Shown piece by piece: positions 8,082 to 17,025 of a DNA stretch of 64,000 bases. Origin of the DNA: Gordonia phthalatica (GTDB lineage Bacteria; Actinomycetota; Actinomycetes; Mycobacteriales; Mycobacteriaceae); contig NZ_CP011853.1 of NCBI RefSeq assembly GCF_001305675.1, forward strand, positions 3,844,001 through 3,908,000. The letters run 5' to 3'. Under the pieces are notes generated by a model. It ran no database searches, was not told where the DNA came from, and was given only the letters and a program-made list of their open reading frames with translations. Every line of letters begins with the position of its first letter. Position 1 is the first letter of the stretch. Made by a program: the position numbers and the translations under genes.

Positions 8082-9908
8082 ATGACCACCGCGCCCCCTC
8101 GTCCGAAAATGCAGCGATCACGGCTCGTCCGACTGATCGTCGCCCTACTGGTGACCATTCCGCTGGTCCTCGCCGCCGTCTACATGTGGGTCCTGTGGGA
8201 TCCGACGAAGAAGGTCGACCAGATGCCGGTCGCGATCGTCAACAGCGACACCGGGTTCATCAAGGACGGTGCGCCGATCGACGCCGGGAAGAATGTCGTC
8301 GACAACCTCCTGGAATCGCAGGCACTGGGCTTCGAGCTCGTCGATGAGCAGACTGCCGTCCGCGGCCTCTCGACCGGCGAGTACTACTTCACGATCGAGA
8401 TCCCCGCGAACTTCAGCGAGACGCTCGGCACCATCGCGACCGTCGCCGAGGCTCCAGCACTGATCACCGTCACCTTCAACGACTTCAACACCATCAAGGC
8501 CTCGCAGATCGGCGGCGCCGCGATGGAGAAGATCTACCAGTCGGTCCTCAAGGGCGTCGCCGCGACGACCGTCGGCGGACTGGTCGACGGCGTGCAGACT
8601 CTCGGCGACGGGCTCCGCAGCGCGGCCGACGGTTCGGTGAAGCTGTCCGACGGCGCAGGAACCCTGGCCGAGGGCATCAACGACGAACTCCGTCCCGGCG
8701 TCCGCTCGGCGCGCGAGGGCAGCGCGAAGCTGGCCGCGGGCGCGGGCACCCTCTCCGAAGGCCTCGTCACCCTGCAGGGCGGCACGGACAAGCTCGGTGA
8801 CGGCGCCACCCAGGTGGCCGACGGCATCGAACGCCTCACCGGCCAGATCCCGATCGCCGAGGTGGAACGACTCCTGAAGCAGGCGCAGGCCGTGGTCCCG
8901 AACTCGTCGCAGCTCGCGACCGTCACCGAACTCATCGAAGGCCTGAAGGCGCTCAAGGCCGGCAGCCGCCAGATCGCGACCGAACTGACCGACCCGAACG
9001 CGCAGTACCGCAGCGGACTGAACCGCCTCGTCGAGGGCGGCGCCGAACTCAGCGCCGGATCCTCGGAGCTGGCCGCCGGTCTGGTGAAGATCGACGACGG
9101 CGTCGCCAAGGTGGCCGACGGAGCCACCCAGCTCGACGACGGCGCCGAACAGCTCCGCAAGGGCCTGGTCGACGGGTCGAAGAAGGCACCGGACTTCGGC
9201 GACGAGGCGTCGCGGATGACACTCGCCCAGCTGATCTCGAGGCCGGTCGACAAGCAGACGGTGCACGTGGCACAGGCGCAGTTCCAGGGGCCGGGTGGCG
9301 CGGTGACGATCCTGATCATCGCCACGATGCTGATCCCGATCGTGGTGTTCATGAGCTTCCGCGGCCACCGCTTCGTGACCGACGACGAGACGCCGCGCAG
9401 CCTCCGTCACAGCCTGCGCCGCGGCCTGCTGGTCAGCGGGATCAGCCTGGCGGGCGTGCTCGCGGTGGCTGTCGGCGCGTGGGCGTGGCTGAGTCCTGCA
9501 CCGGATCCGGTGCACCTGTGGCAGGTGGTGCTGATCTCGGCCGGCGCGACACTGATGAACGTCGCCCTGATCTCGGTCCTGTTCACCCTGTTCGGCTATG
9601 TGGTCGGCGCGTTGAGCTCGCTGGCGTGGATGATGTTGCAGCTGTTCTCGTACGGCGGCATCTGGATGATCCAGACCGTCCCGGCGCCGTTCCAGTGGCT
9701 GCACTGGATCTCGCCGATGACGCTGGTGCGCCACGGGTACATCGCGGCGTTCAACGGCGCGCCCGGCTTCGGCGCGACTCTCGTGAGCCTGCTGCTGCTG
9801 GCCGCGGTCGGTGGCGCAGCGGTGTTCGCCGCGGTCCGCTTCCAGCAGAAACGGTTCCCGGAGACGACGCCCGACGACGGCGCGACGCGAGAACTGGTGA
9901 CGGCCTAA
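8082..9908 (+). CDS. YhgE/Pip-family membrane protein
   Basis: 608 residues. One N-terminal membrane helix (~17-39) is followed by a large exported region and about five to six C-terminal helices (~400-585). The exported region starts with the family-typical MPVAIVNSDTGF and contains repeats of the form DG-L-G-GA-L-G (for example KLSDGAGTLAEGI and KVADGATQLDDGAEQL) that resemble an extended alpha-helical stalk. The C-terminal part resembles ABC-2 type permeases. Members include Lactococcus Pip (phage infection protein) and Bacillus YhgE; actinobacterial members are often near MmpL or drug-efflux genes. Its transported substrate is unknown. It overlaps by 4 bp the end of the convergent ccdA gene. 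Confidence 0.88.
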   Translation: MTTAPPRPKMQRSRLVRLIVALLVTIPLVLAAVYMWVLWDPTKKVDQMPVAIVNSDTGFIKDGAPIDAGKNVVDNLLESQALGFELVDEQTAVRGLSTGEYYFTIEIPANFSETLGTIATVAEAPALITVTFNDFNTIKASQIGGAAMEKIYQSVLKGVAATTVGGLVDGVQTLGDGLRSAADGSVKLSDGAGTLAEGINDELRPGVRSAREGSAKLAAGAGTLSEGLVTLQGGTDKLGDGATQVADGIERLTGQIPIAEVERLLKQAQAVVPNSSQLATVTELIEGLKALKAGSRQIATELTDPNAQYRSGLNRLVEGGAELSAGSSELAAGLVKIDDGVAKVADGATQLDDGAEQLRKGLVDGSKKAPDFGDEASRMTLAQLISRPVDKQTVHVAQAQFQGPGGAVTILIIATMLIPIVVFMSFRGHRFVTDDETPRSLRHSLRRGLLVSGISLAGVLAVAVGAWAWLSPAPDPVHLWQVVLISAGATLMNVALISVLFTLFGYVVGALSSLAWMMLQLFSYGGIWMIQTVPAPFQWLHWISPMTLVRHGYIAAFNGAPGFGATLVSLLLLAAVGGAAVFAAVRFQQKRFPETTPDDGATRELVTA

Positions 9909-10723
9909 ACGCGGGTCCGGCGCGACCACCACGCGAGGAATCCGGCGGCCAGCACGACGATCGCGACCACGTCGACGATCGGATCCGCCAGCGCGGCGGC
10001 GCCGTCCTGCAGCCTGAGCTGCAGGTCGGCGTCGACCGGGTCGGAGAGCGCGATGAATCCGTTGGTGAACCAGAACGCGACGCCGACGACGATCAACAGC
10101 AGCCCGGTGACGACGTTGGTCGTGTGCAGACGCACCCGCCCGATCCGTAGCTCGCGGCCCCGGAGACCGGCGCGGATACGACCCCCGATCCGGTTCCACA
10201 GGGCGGCGATGAGCAATAGCGGCACCACCATGCCCATCGCGTACACGGCGAGGAGGACGCTCGCTCCGGCCATGCCGCGGGTCGCCGCCAGGGTGAGCAC
10301 AGCGCCGAGGATCGGGCCCGTACAGAACCCCGCGACTCCGCTGACGGCACCGAGAAGCAGCGTCTTGACCAGCCCGGTCCGCCGCACCGTCTCCCGCTGC
10401 AGCCGGGACACACCTGGGATCGCACGGCCGAGATCGAAGCCTCGACCGACGAGCTGAATCACACCCATGAGGACGATGACCACCGAAGCGACGGCGATGA
10501 TCGTCGACCGGTGTTCGGCGACGGCCCCGGCCAGCGCGCCGACTCCGATCCCCACGGGTAGCAGGGTGATCAGCAGGCCGACGTAGAACACCACGCCGTG
10601 CATCAGCAGCGCACCGCGCGCACCCACCGTCGACGCGAAGAACGCAGGCAGGAGCAGCGCCGCGCACGGGCTCAGCAGCGCGAGGACACCGCCGGCGAAG
10701 GCCGCGACCAGTCCGATGTCCAC
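9905..10723 (-). CDS. CcdA/DsbD-like thiol-disulfide membrane transporter
   Basis: About 272 residues and six to seven membrane helices. The two cysteines that define CcdA are present: LSPCAALLLPAFF in the first helix and AGFCTGPILGAVL in the fourth. CcdA passes reducing equivalents from cytoplasmic thioredoxin to extracytoplasmic thiol proteins. I chose GTG 10723 (VDIGLVAAFAGG), four bases after the stop of the dsbA-like gene, so the two are probably co-transcribed and translationally coupled. An electron-transfer pair of CcdA and DsbA-like protein is a common arrangement in actinobacteria. Confidence 0.85.
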   Translation of the reverse strand: MDIGLVAAFAGGVLALLSPCAALLLPAFFASTVGARGALLMHGVVFYVGLLITLLPVGIGVGALAGAVAEHRSTIIAVASVVIVLMGVIQLVGRGFDLGRAIPGVSRLQRETVRRTGLVKTLLLGAVSGVAGFCTGPILGAVLTLAATRGMAGASVLLAVYAMGMVVPLLLIAALWNRIGGRIRAGLRGRELRIGRVRLHTTNVVTGLLLIVVGVAFWFTNGFIALSDPVDADLQLRLQDGAAALADPIVDVVAIVVLAAGFLAWWSRRTRV

Positions 10724-10727
10724 GCGG

Positions 10728-11432
10728 TCAGTCCGGGGTCCCGGGCAGCAACTCGTCGAGCTTGGCCAGGTACGTCTCGGGCGGATTGGCGCCGAGCATC
10801 GGCTGCCCGCCGAGGATGAAGGTCGGGGTGGAGTACGCGCCGGCAGTGGCGGCCTCACCCTCGCTGAGATCGACGGCCGCCACGGTCGCCGCGGACGTCA
10901 GGTCAGCACGGAACCGATCGACGTCGAGTCCGAGCCCGGCGGCGGTGCGGACCAGCGCCTCCCCAGAGAGGTCGCCCGCCGCTCGCTTCTTCCCGTTCGC
11001 GAACAGGGCGTCGTGGAAGTCGAGGTAGCGGTCCTGCAGTGCGGCCGCATAGGCGGCCTGGGCGGCGCGCCGCGACGCGTCGCCGAAGACGCTGATGTCG
11101 CGCATCTCGATCCGGAGCTGCCCGGCGTCGACCCGCTTCAGCAACGCGGGCAGCGACTCGGTCGACCACTGCGCGCAGTACGGGCACTGGAAGTCGCTGA
11201 AGACCACCATGGTGACCGGTGCGTCGACCTTCCCGAATGCGAGGCGGTCGGCGGCATCGCGTCGCTCGATCCCACTGTCGTAGGGGAACAGCTCCCCGGC
11301 CTGCGGCCGTTGCGCGGGGGCGGCATCGTCACCGGAGTTGTAGACCAGGACGAAGCCGATCAGCGCACCCGCGAGGATGACGACCAGCGCCGGCACCAGC
11401 CATCCGGGCCGGTTCGATCTTGCTTCGGACAC
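10728..11432 (-). CDS. Membrane-anchored DsbA-family thioredoxin-like protein
   Basis: 234 residues: one N-terminal membrane anchor (WLVPALVVILAGALIGFVLV) and an extracytoplasmic DsbA-type fold with the redox motif FSDFQCPYCAQW near residue 86 and the cis-Pro loop STPTFILGG. It probably introduces or isomerises disulfides in exported proteins. GTG 11432 is favoured by AGGAG at 11437-11441. It forms a two-gene unit with the ccdA gene downstream. A second DsbA-family gene is divergent from it 140 bp away. Confidence 0.9.
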   Translation of the reverse strand: MSEARSNRPGWLVPALVVILAGALIGFVLVYNSGDDAAPAQRPQAGELFPYDSGIERRDAADRLAFGKVDAPVTMVVFSDFQCPYCAQWSTESLPALLKRVDAGQLRIEMRDISVFGDASRRAAQAAYAAALQDRYLDFHDALFANGKKRAAGDLSGEALVRTAAGLGLDVDRFRADLTSAATVAAVDLSEGEAATAGAYSTPTFILGGQPMLGANPPETYLAKLDELLPGTPD

Positions 11433-11572
11433 CGTTCTCCTGTCGTCGCGTGCATCGGTGGTGAATGCATCGTCCCCGTGAGCGGCCGCCGCGGCAAACA
11501 GACCCCGGCTCCAGGGACGCAGAATCCAGTATCGGGCATACTCGCCGTCATGACCGTCCCCGCTGCAGCCGC

Positions 11573-12280
11573 ATGAGCGCCGCCAACTCCCGTCGGCCGT
11601 ACCTGATCGTGGCGGCCGCACTGGTGGCGGCGGTCGCGGTGATTCTCCTGGCGCTGCAGCTCCGCGACACCGCACCCGACGCGGCGGCACCGCCTGAGTC
11701 GACCGTGTTGAACACCAACACCGGCCCCGCCGGGGACGTACCACGTCGGGCTGCCGACGATCCGCTGATCTTGGGCGACGACGCGGCACCGGTGACGATG
11801 GTCGTGTTCAGTGAGCTGACCTGCCGCTACTGCGTGCACTTCGCGACACAGATCCAACCGAAGCTCGTCGACGAGTACGTGAAGACCGGGCGGCTGCGCA
11901 TCGAGTGGCGCGACGCTCCCGCATCCGGCCCCGCAGCCCGGACGACGGCGCGCGCGGGGCGTGCGGCTGCCGAGCAGGGCCGCTTCTGGCAGTTCACCGA
12001 CGCCGTCGTCCGCGCCGACCAGCGCTCGCCGCTGACGGTCGACGCACTCACCGACCTCGCTCGCACGGCCGGGATCACCGACCTCGAACGGTTCCGCTCC
12101 GACGCGGACGGCACGGCCTTCGACCAGCAGATCGACGCCGACCTCCGTCTGGCGCAGAGTCTGTTCATCCCGCCGTCGCCCGCGTTCTGGATCGACGGGA
12201 CCCCGCTCCTCAGCGGTCTGCCCTTGCGCGCCTTCACCGATGTCATCAACGGGAAGCTCAAGCTGCACAACGCTGACTGA
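11573..12280 (+). CDS. Second membrane-anchored DsbA-family protein
   Basis: 235 residues with an N-terminal anchor (YLIVAAALVAAVAVILLAL) and a thioredoxin-like domain having FSELTCRYCVHFA as the CxxC motif and PPSPAFWIDG as the likely cis-Pro loop. Its active site CRYC differs from CPYC of the divergent paralogue, which implies a different redox potential or partner. ATG 11573 overlaps the stop of an eight-codon frame at 11550-11576 (ATGA junction); that frame could be a leader peptide but may be chance. Confidence 0.87.
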   Translation: MSAANSRRPYLIVAAALVAAVAVILLALQLRDTAPDAAAPPESTVLNTNTGPAGDVPRRAADDPLILGDDAAPVTMVVFSELTCRYCVHFATQIQPKLVDEYVKTGRLRIEWRDAPASGPAARTTARAGRAAAEQGRFWQFTDAVVRADQRSPLTVDALTDLARTAGITDLERFRSDADGTAFDQQIDADLRLAQSLFIPPSPAFWIDGTPLLSGLPLRAFTDVINGKLKLHNAD

Positions 12281-12366
12281 GCCGGGTACCGGCCGACCAT
12301 CGCTCCAGCAGAACCGGGTCTGTCGAAATACCCCGAAACCGATCACACGCTCCTATCGTCGATCTC

Positions 12367-14079
12367 ATGACCACCGACGAGAACTCCACCGATCCGGATA
12401 TCAAGCCGCGCAGTCGCGATGTCACCGACGGGCTGGAGCGCAGCGCCGCCCGAGGCATGCTCCGCGCGGTCGGCATGGGCGACGACGACTGGGCGAAACC
12501 GCAGATCGGCGTCGGCTCGTCGTGGAACGAGATCACCCCGTGCAACCTCTCGCTCGACCGCCTCGCGAAGGCGGTGAAAGAAGGCGTCCACGAAGCAGGT
12601 GGCTACCCGCTCGAGTTCGGCACCATCTCCGTCTCCGACGGCATCTCGATGGGGCACGAGGGCATGCACTTCTCGCTGGTGTCCCGCGAAGTGATCGCCG
12701 ACAGTGTCGAGACCGTGATGAGCGCCGAACGGCTCGACGGCTCGGTGCTCCTCGCCGGCTGCGACAAGTCGCTGCCCGGCATGCTGATGGCCGCCGCGCG
12801 CCTGAACCTCGCGTCCGTCTTCCTCTACGCCGGATCCACGCTGCCCGGGTACGCCACCCTGTCCGATGGGTCCGAGCATCAGGTGACGATCATCGACGCC
12901 TTCGAAGCCGTCGGCGCATGCGCGCGCGGGCTGATGAGCCGCGAGGACGTCGACACCATCGAGCGCGCGATCTGCCCCGGTGAGGGCGCATGCGGCGGCA
13001 TGTACACGGCCAACACGATGGCCAGCGCGGGCGAAGCGCTGGGCATGTCGCTGCCCGGCAGTGCCGCCCCGCCAGCTCCCGACCGTCGGCGCGACCGTTA
13101 CGCCCGCGAGTCGGGTGCCGCCGTCGTCGAACTGCTGCGCCGCGGCATCACCGCCCGCGACATCATGACCAAGGAGGCGTTCGAGAACGCGATCGCCGTG
13201 CTGATGGCGTTCGGCGGATCCACCAACGCCGTGCTCCATCTGCTGGCGATCGCCTACGAGGCGGACGTCCCCTTGACGCTCGACGACTTCGCCCGCATCG
13301 GGGCCAGGGTTCCGCATCTGGCGGACGTCAAGCCCTTCGGCAGGCACGTGATGACCGACGTCGACCGCATCGGCGGCGTCCCGGTGATCATGAAGGCGCT
13401 GCTCGACGCGGGGCTGATGCACGGCGACTGCCTCACCGTCACGGGGCAGACCCTCGCCGAGAACCTGAGGCACATCGCCCCGCCCGACCCCGACGGTCAG
13501 GTGCTGCGCGCCACCGGCTCCCCGATCCACGCCAGCGGCGGCATCACGATCCTGCACGGCAGCCTCGCACCCGAGGGCGCGGTGGTGAAGTCCGCGGGCT
13601 TCGACACCGACGTCTTCGAGGGCACCGCGCGCGTGTTCGACCGCGAGCGCGCCGCCATGGATGCACTCGAGGACGGCACCATCACGGCGGGCGACGTCGT
13701 GGTCATTCGCTACGAGGGTCCGAAGGGCGGACCCGGCATGCGCGAGATGCTGGCCATCACCGGTGCGATCAAGGGCGCGGGCCTCGGCAAGGACGTTCTG
13801 CTGCTGACCGACGGCCGCTTCTCCGGCGGCACCACCGGGCTGTGTGTGGGACACGTGGCGCCCGAGGCCGTCGACGCCGGGCCGATCGCCGTGGTCCGCG
13901 ACGGTGATCGGATCCGCCTCGACGTCAGCGCCGGGACGCTGGACGTGCTGGTCGACGACGCCGAGATCGCCTCACGCCTCGAAAGTTTCGAGCCGCTGCC
14001 GCCGCGCTACACGCGCGGCGTGCTCGCCAAATATTCGAAGCTGGTCACGTCGGCGTCGCAGGGAGCGATCTGCGAGTAG
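12367..14079 (+). CDS. ilvD: Dihydroxy-acid dehydratase
   Basis: 570 residues, the normal IlvD length. It has the IlvD/Edd landmarks: GVGSSWNEITPCNLSLD near the N-terminus, LLAGCDKSLPGMLMA, GEGACGGMYTANTM, and GRFSGGTTGLCVGHVAPEA near the C-terminus. The conserved cysteines (ITPC, AGCDK, GACGG) bind the Fe-S cluster. The enzyme dehydrates 2,3-dihydroxy-isovalerate and -methylvalerate to the 2-oxo acids, the penultimate step for valine and isoleucine. It is a single gene here, not next to other ilv genes. Confidence 0.97.
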   Translation: MTTDENSTDPDIKPRSRDVTDGLERSAARGMLRAVGMGDDDWAKPQIGVGSSWNEITPCNLSLDRLAKAVKEGVHEAGGYPLEFGTISVSDGISMGHEGMHFSLVSREVIADSVETVMSAERLDGSVLLAGCDKSLPGMLMAAARLNLASVFLYAGSTLPGYATLSDGSEHQVTIIDAFEAVGACARGLMSREDVDTIERAICPGEGACGGMYTANTMASAGEALGMSLPGSAAPPAPDRRRDRYARESGAAVVELLRRGITARDIMTKEAFENAIAVLMAFGGSTNAVLHLLAIAYEADVPLTLDDFARIGARVPHLADVKPFGRHVMTDVDRIGGVPVIMKALLDAGLMHGDCLTVTGQTLAENLRHIAPPDPDGQVLRATGSPIHASGGITILHGSLAPEGAVVKSAGFDTDVFEGTARVFDRERAAMDALEDGTITAGDVVVIRYEGPKGGPGMREMLAITGAIKGAGLGKDVLLLTDGRFSGGTTGLCVGHVAPEAVDAGPIAVVRDGDRIRLDVSAGTLDVLVDDAEIASRLESFEPLPPRYTRGVLAKYSKLVTSASQGAICE

Positions 14080-14104
14080 TCGACGACGGTCACGAGGACA
14101 ACGG

Positions 14105-15325
14105 TCAAGAGTCAGTCGACAGCGACGTCGCCCGTTCGATCATCATGGTCTGCAGGCGTTCCGTGTCCCGCTCATCGAAACCGATCTCGACGCATCGAGA
14201 CGACCAGGGGAGGGCCGCCGCGATGAGCTCGTCGAGCATCCGCTCGACAGCCTTCGCGCGGAGTCCCAACCGAGTTGCCGCATCGACGAAGTCCTGCCGT
14301 CGCAGACGGTTGGCCCGGCCGTAAAGGTCCATCGCCATGGGGTCACGCCATCGGAGATACGGCTGGGTGGTGACGAGGTCATAGGCCGGCGTCGGCATCC
14401 ACAAGCCGTCGGGCGCGTAACAGGAGAGATTCTTGCCGTGCAGATCACCGTTCCCAATGAGCCAGGAGAAGGCGACAATCCGCAGGAGTTCCAGTGTCGC
14501 CGCCATCCGCGAGCCTCCCCCGGCCTCGCACACGTCGGCGATTGCCGCGATCGCGGTCTCCGCCTTGATCCGGTATTTGGACGCCGGGTACACGTCGAGA
14601 ACTTGACACGCATCTTCCTGCGCGACCCTCGTACCTCCCCGTCGATCGAAGCGTTCCACCAGGAGACCCGAGCGGCCGTCGACATCGTGAACGATGCGCG
14701 TCCGTGCGGACCGTACCCCACACGCGGACGCCATCGTCATGAAGAAATGCTCGTTCTCGACCAGACGGGGGAATCCCGACGGTGGTGTGAGTTTGAGGAT
14801 CGCCGCCCCGGCGGTCGTCGCGGCCGGCACCGACCACATGGCAGCGCTGGCTTTCGGCTGAACCCCCGGCAGTGCAACAGGATCCGCCCCGAAGTCACCG
14901 GCGAGCCGACGGAAGACCGCCGTCAGGTCTTCGATCCGATCCTCATCGATCATCACCGGGAGGCTCTGCGGGCCGGTTCCGGCGGGAACGACGCGCACGT
15001 TTCCGATCGCGTCACCCCCGACCGCGAGTAGCAGGGTGAAGTGGTCGTCGACCGAAGTCTTCGTCGCAGTGACGACAGCCCCCAAACGCACCCCTTCGGG
15101 CAGGAGACCGGCGAAGAAGGCCGGAATCGCGCCTCCGACCGATCGGGCTTCACGCATAAAACGCGGAAGACTCCACGCGATGGCGTTCGATCGACCGCCC
15201 GACTCAGCACCGTCGTATGTCAACATAACGACGTCACTGCGATCGCGGATCAGCGTCGCCACCTGTTCGTCGTCGACGTAGACATCCGCAGCATCGACTT
15301 CCCGCAGTCCGCCGAAGTCACTCAT
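14105..15325 (-). CDS. HipA-like serine/threonine kinase toxin
   Basis: 406 residues. An N-terminal HipA coupling domain (VYVDDEQVATLIRD, FAGLLPEGV) precedes the kinase core, with catalytic loop IGNGDLHGKNLS and metal-binding YDLVTT. Known HipA toxins phosphorylate aminoacyl-tRNA synthetases such as GltX and induce dormancy. ATG 15325 overlaps the end of the hipB gene by 8 bases and has AAGGGGCGACG before it, so translation is coupled to the antitoxin. HipBA modules often autoregulate through HipB binding upstream. Base composition matches the surroundings. Confidence 0.9.
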   Translation of the reverse strand: MSDFGGLREVDAADVYVDDEQVATLIRDRSDVVMLTYDGAESGGRSNAIAWSLPRFMREARSVGGAIPAFFAGLLPEGVRLGAVVTATKTSVDDHFTLLLAVGGDAIGNVRVVPAGTGPQSLPVMIDEDRIEDLTAVFRRLAGDFGADPVALPGVQPKASAAMWSVPAATTAGAAILKLTPPSGFPRLVENEHFFMTMASACGVRSARTRIVHDVDGRSGLLVERFDRRGGTRVAQEDACQVLDVYPASKYRIKAETAIAAIADVCEAGGGSRMAATLELLRIVAFSWLIGNGDLHGKNLSCYAPDGLWMPTPAYDLVTTQPYLRWRDPMAMDLYGRANRLRRQDFVDAATRLGLRAKAVERMLDELIAAALPWSSRCVEIGFDERDTERLQTMMIERATSLSTDS

Positions 15326-15578
15326 CGCGTCGCCCCTTGGTCTCAACACCCATCTGCAGCCCGAGAGCGTCCAGCACGTCGATGAACGATGCGAGCTTCA
15401 CTGACGCCCGGCCGTACTCGATCGCTTGGACACTGGAACGTGACACGCCGGCGAGATCCGCCAGCGTCTCCTGCGTCAGCCCGAGTTGAACGCGACGTGT
15501 GGCGACAAGAGCCGCTATGCCTTCGAACCCATGCATAGCAACATTGGCGGGTCGCTTTGTTCGACGGGGCGTCGCCAT
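15318..15578 (-). CDS. HipB-like HTH antitoxin
   Basis: 86 residues with an XRE helix-turn-helix (LGLTQETLADLAGVSRSSVQ, residues ~34-53), then a short C-terminal tail ending GVETKGRRDE. Start ATG 15578 is preceded by AAGGAG with a 4-nt spacer. Gene order antitoxin then toxin with an 8-bp overlap is standard for hipBA. Three GCATAA half-sites lie directly upstream and are the probable autoregulatory operators. Confidence 0.88.
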   Translation of the reverse strand: MATPRRTKRPANVAMHGFEGIAALVATRRVQLGLTQETLADLAGVSRSSVQAIEYGRASVKLASFIDVLDALGLQMGVETKGRRDE

Positions 15579-15584
15579 GCTTCT

Positions 15585-15673
15585 CCTTATGCCGTTAATC
15601 CCAAGCATAAATCAAGTCAAGCCAGCCTGACGGCAAGTCGCCCCGCCTTGCGCGTTCAAACCCACGCATAAGG
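15585..15673. promoter_or_regulatory. Candidate HipB operators
   Basis: TTATGC at 15587-15592 and GCATAA at 15605-15610 form a dyad with a 12-bp spacer directly before hipB. The extended word CCTTATGC (15585-15592) recurs inverted as GCATAAGG at 15666-15673. E. coli HipB binds TATCC-N8-GGATA dyads, so a spaced dyad of this kind fits the family. Confidence 0.5.
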
Positions 15674-15688
15674 ACAAGGACACAAAGC

Positions 15689-15985
15689 TCAGAGACGCAC
15701 GTCGGGCGCGAAATCGCGCTCGGCGACGAGCATGCGCACCTGGTCCTCGACGGGAGCCTCATCGTCTGCGGCGACCGCGGGAACGCCGATCTCGATGGCG
15801 TACGGCATCGTCGGTCCGAGATTGGCGATCACCTGACGTCCGTCGACCGTCGGGATTACGAATGGCCGCGCACCGAGGAAATTCTCTGCGGTGTCGGCGA
15901 CGAACTCCATGATCCGGTCGCCTGTCTCCGCGGTGATGGGATACCGAACGCCGGCGAAGACGAAGGTCACGTGGGGCGCAGTCAT
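15689..15985 (-). CDS. Small hypothetical protein
   Basis: 98 residues, no family recognised. It is acidic, with an N-terminal beta-rich stretch (PHVTFVFAGVRYPIT) and a central AENFLGARPFVIPTVDGR. The start is strongly supported by AGGAGG six bases before ATG 15985. No membrane segments or signal peptide. It lies upstream of hipB on the same strand, separated by the candidate operators, and need not belong to that module. Confidence 0.6.
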   Translation of the reverse strand: MTAPHVTFVFAGVRYPITAETGDRIMEFVADTAENFLGARPFVIPTVDGRQVIANLGPTMPYAIEIGVPAVAADDEAPVEDQVRMLVAERDFAPDVRL

Positions 15986-16539
15986 GCGGGTCCTCCTGGA
16001 CGACGGAGAAGAAGGTCCAAGACCGGCACCGGCGGCGGATGCTCCCCCCTGGGATCACCCGCCGCCGGCGGTCCTGCCGCACTCGCGCGAACCGGCCACA
16101 CATTCCGAAAGTTGGATGACACCAACATCATCCACGTAGTCGAAACCCGTTACCGCCGGTTCACCGAGGCACGTCAGTTACCGTACAGCAAACGATCGAT
16201 AACAACCAGCGTTGAGAGGGAATTTCCCGCCGAATCACCATTCCAGGTCAGACATAATTGCTGGTCAGACGCGAATTATGGGCATCAAAAAAATTTCTTG
16301 AGTCACACCCCTCGTACGGGATGTGGCAAATCACGTTTCCTTCAGCAACGCGCGGTTGCTAGAGTGTTAACTGCTGGGGAGGACCATGCACCAGAGACGG
16401 CACCGGGACCGCATCCACGAGGCGCGTACGCGCGCTTCGAGTGAATTGCGAATCGGGACCGACATCCCTGGGGCTACCATGTGTCGGGCATCAACAGGGG
16501 TGACGACCGCCTCCTCCGCACCTGGACACTCGAGAAGGC
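15986..16539. other. 554-bp intergenic region upstream of the EspR-like gene
   Basis: No gene is supported. The segment 16200-16375 is distinctly AT-richer than its surroundings (for example around CAAAAAAATTTCTTG near 16286) and probably holds the promoter. TAGAGT near 16359 could be a -10 element. Long AT-rich control regions are plausible for a nucleoid-associated regulator that binds AT-rich DNA and regulates itself; that is inference. Confidence 0.4.
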
Positions 16540-16953
16540 ATGATGGAAGACGGCTTTGCAGGACGGCTGAACAAGCTGTTCGAGACTGTGCACCCTCCGG
16601 GGCGCAAGCCGCACACGAACGCCGAGGTCGCGGACGCGGTGACCGCGGCCGGACACAAGATCTCCAAGCCCTACCTGTCGCAGTTGCGCAACGGTCACCG
16701 GACCAATCCGTCCGATGAGACCGTCGCCGCACTCGCCCGGTTCTTCAAAGTGAAGCCCGAGTACTTCCACGACGACGTCTACGCGGCGAAGATCGACCAC
16801 GACCTGGAACTGCTGTCGCAGCTGCGAGGACGCGGCCTGCGACGGCTGTCGAGTCGCGCCTTCGATCTCTCCGAGGAGTCACAGGACATGTTGACCGCGT
16901 TCGCGGAGAAGCTGCGACGCGGCGAAGGACTCCCCGAGAGCCCGCTCGACTGA
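16540..16953 (+). CDS. espR: EspR-like nucleoid-associated HTH regulator
   Basis: 137 residues that follow mycobacterial EspR closely from memory: FAGRLNKLFETVHPPGR and KPHTNAEVADAV at the N-terminus, PYLSQLRNGHRTNPS as the helix-turn-helix with recognition helix, then ARFFKVKPEYFHDD and a C-terminal dimerisation helix pair (LSQLRGRGLRR). EspR is ~132 residues, dimerises through its C-terminus and regulates cell-wall and secretion loci. ATG 16540 or ATG 16543 may be used; GAGAAGG precedes both. It heads a set with an exported repeat protein, an ImmA/IrrE protease and a membrane protein. No ESX genes are near, so the ESX-1 role of the mycobacterial protein should not be carried over. Confidence 0.85.
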   Translation: MMEDGFAGRLNKLFETVHPPGRKPHTNAEVADAVTAAGHKISKPYLSQLRNGHRTNPSDETVAALARFFKVKPEYFHDDVYAAKIDHDLELLSQLRGRGLRRLSSRAFDLSEESQDMLTAFAEKLRRGEGLPESPLD

Positions 16954-16974
16954 TTCCTACGAATCACCGTATTT

Positions 16975-17000
16975 GCGGGTCAAACGTTTGAGCGACCCGC
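16975..17000. promoter_or_regulatory. Nested palindrome between the EspR-like gene and the exported-protein gene
   Basis: GCGGGTC and GACCCGC arms flank a perfect inner 12-bp palindrome TCAAACGTTTGA (16980-16991). No T-tract follows, so it is a poor terminator. Its position over a possible -35 element suggests an operator. Confidence 0.4.
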
Positions 17001-17016
17001 ATCCCCCAGGTAGTTT
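16988..17016 (+). promoter_or_regulatory. Possible promoter for a leaderless transcript
   Basis: TTGAGC, 17-bp spacer, TAGTTT ends 9 bp before ATG 17026. Transcription would start at about 17023, and no Shine-Dalgarno sequence precedes the ATG, which fits a leaderless mRNA as is common in actinobacteria. The match is weak. Confidence 0.3.
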
Positions 17017-17025
17017 GGATAATCG

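Noticed and set aside
8145..10667. 840-codon minus-strand frame opposite the YhgE/Pip gene
   Set aside because: Antisense shadow with low-complexity Arg/Asp-rich translation, no start site and no domain.
12343..13854. 503-codon minus-strand frame opposite ilvD
   Set aside because: ilvD motifs are unambiguous on the plus strand.
16540..16953. ESX-1 (type VII secretion) locus implied by the EspR-like gene
   Set aside because: No WXG100, EccC or EspA-type genes occur in the window; EspR proteins have broad nucleoid roles.
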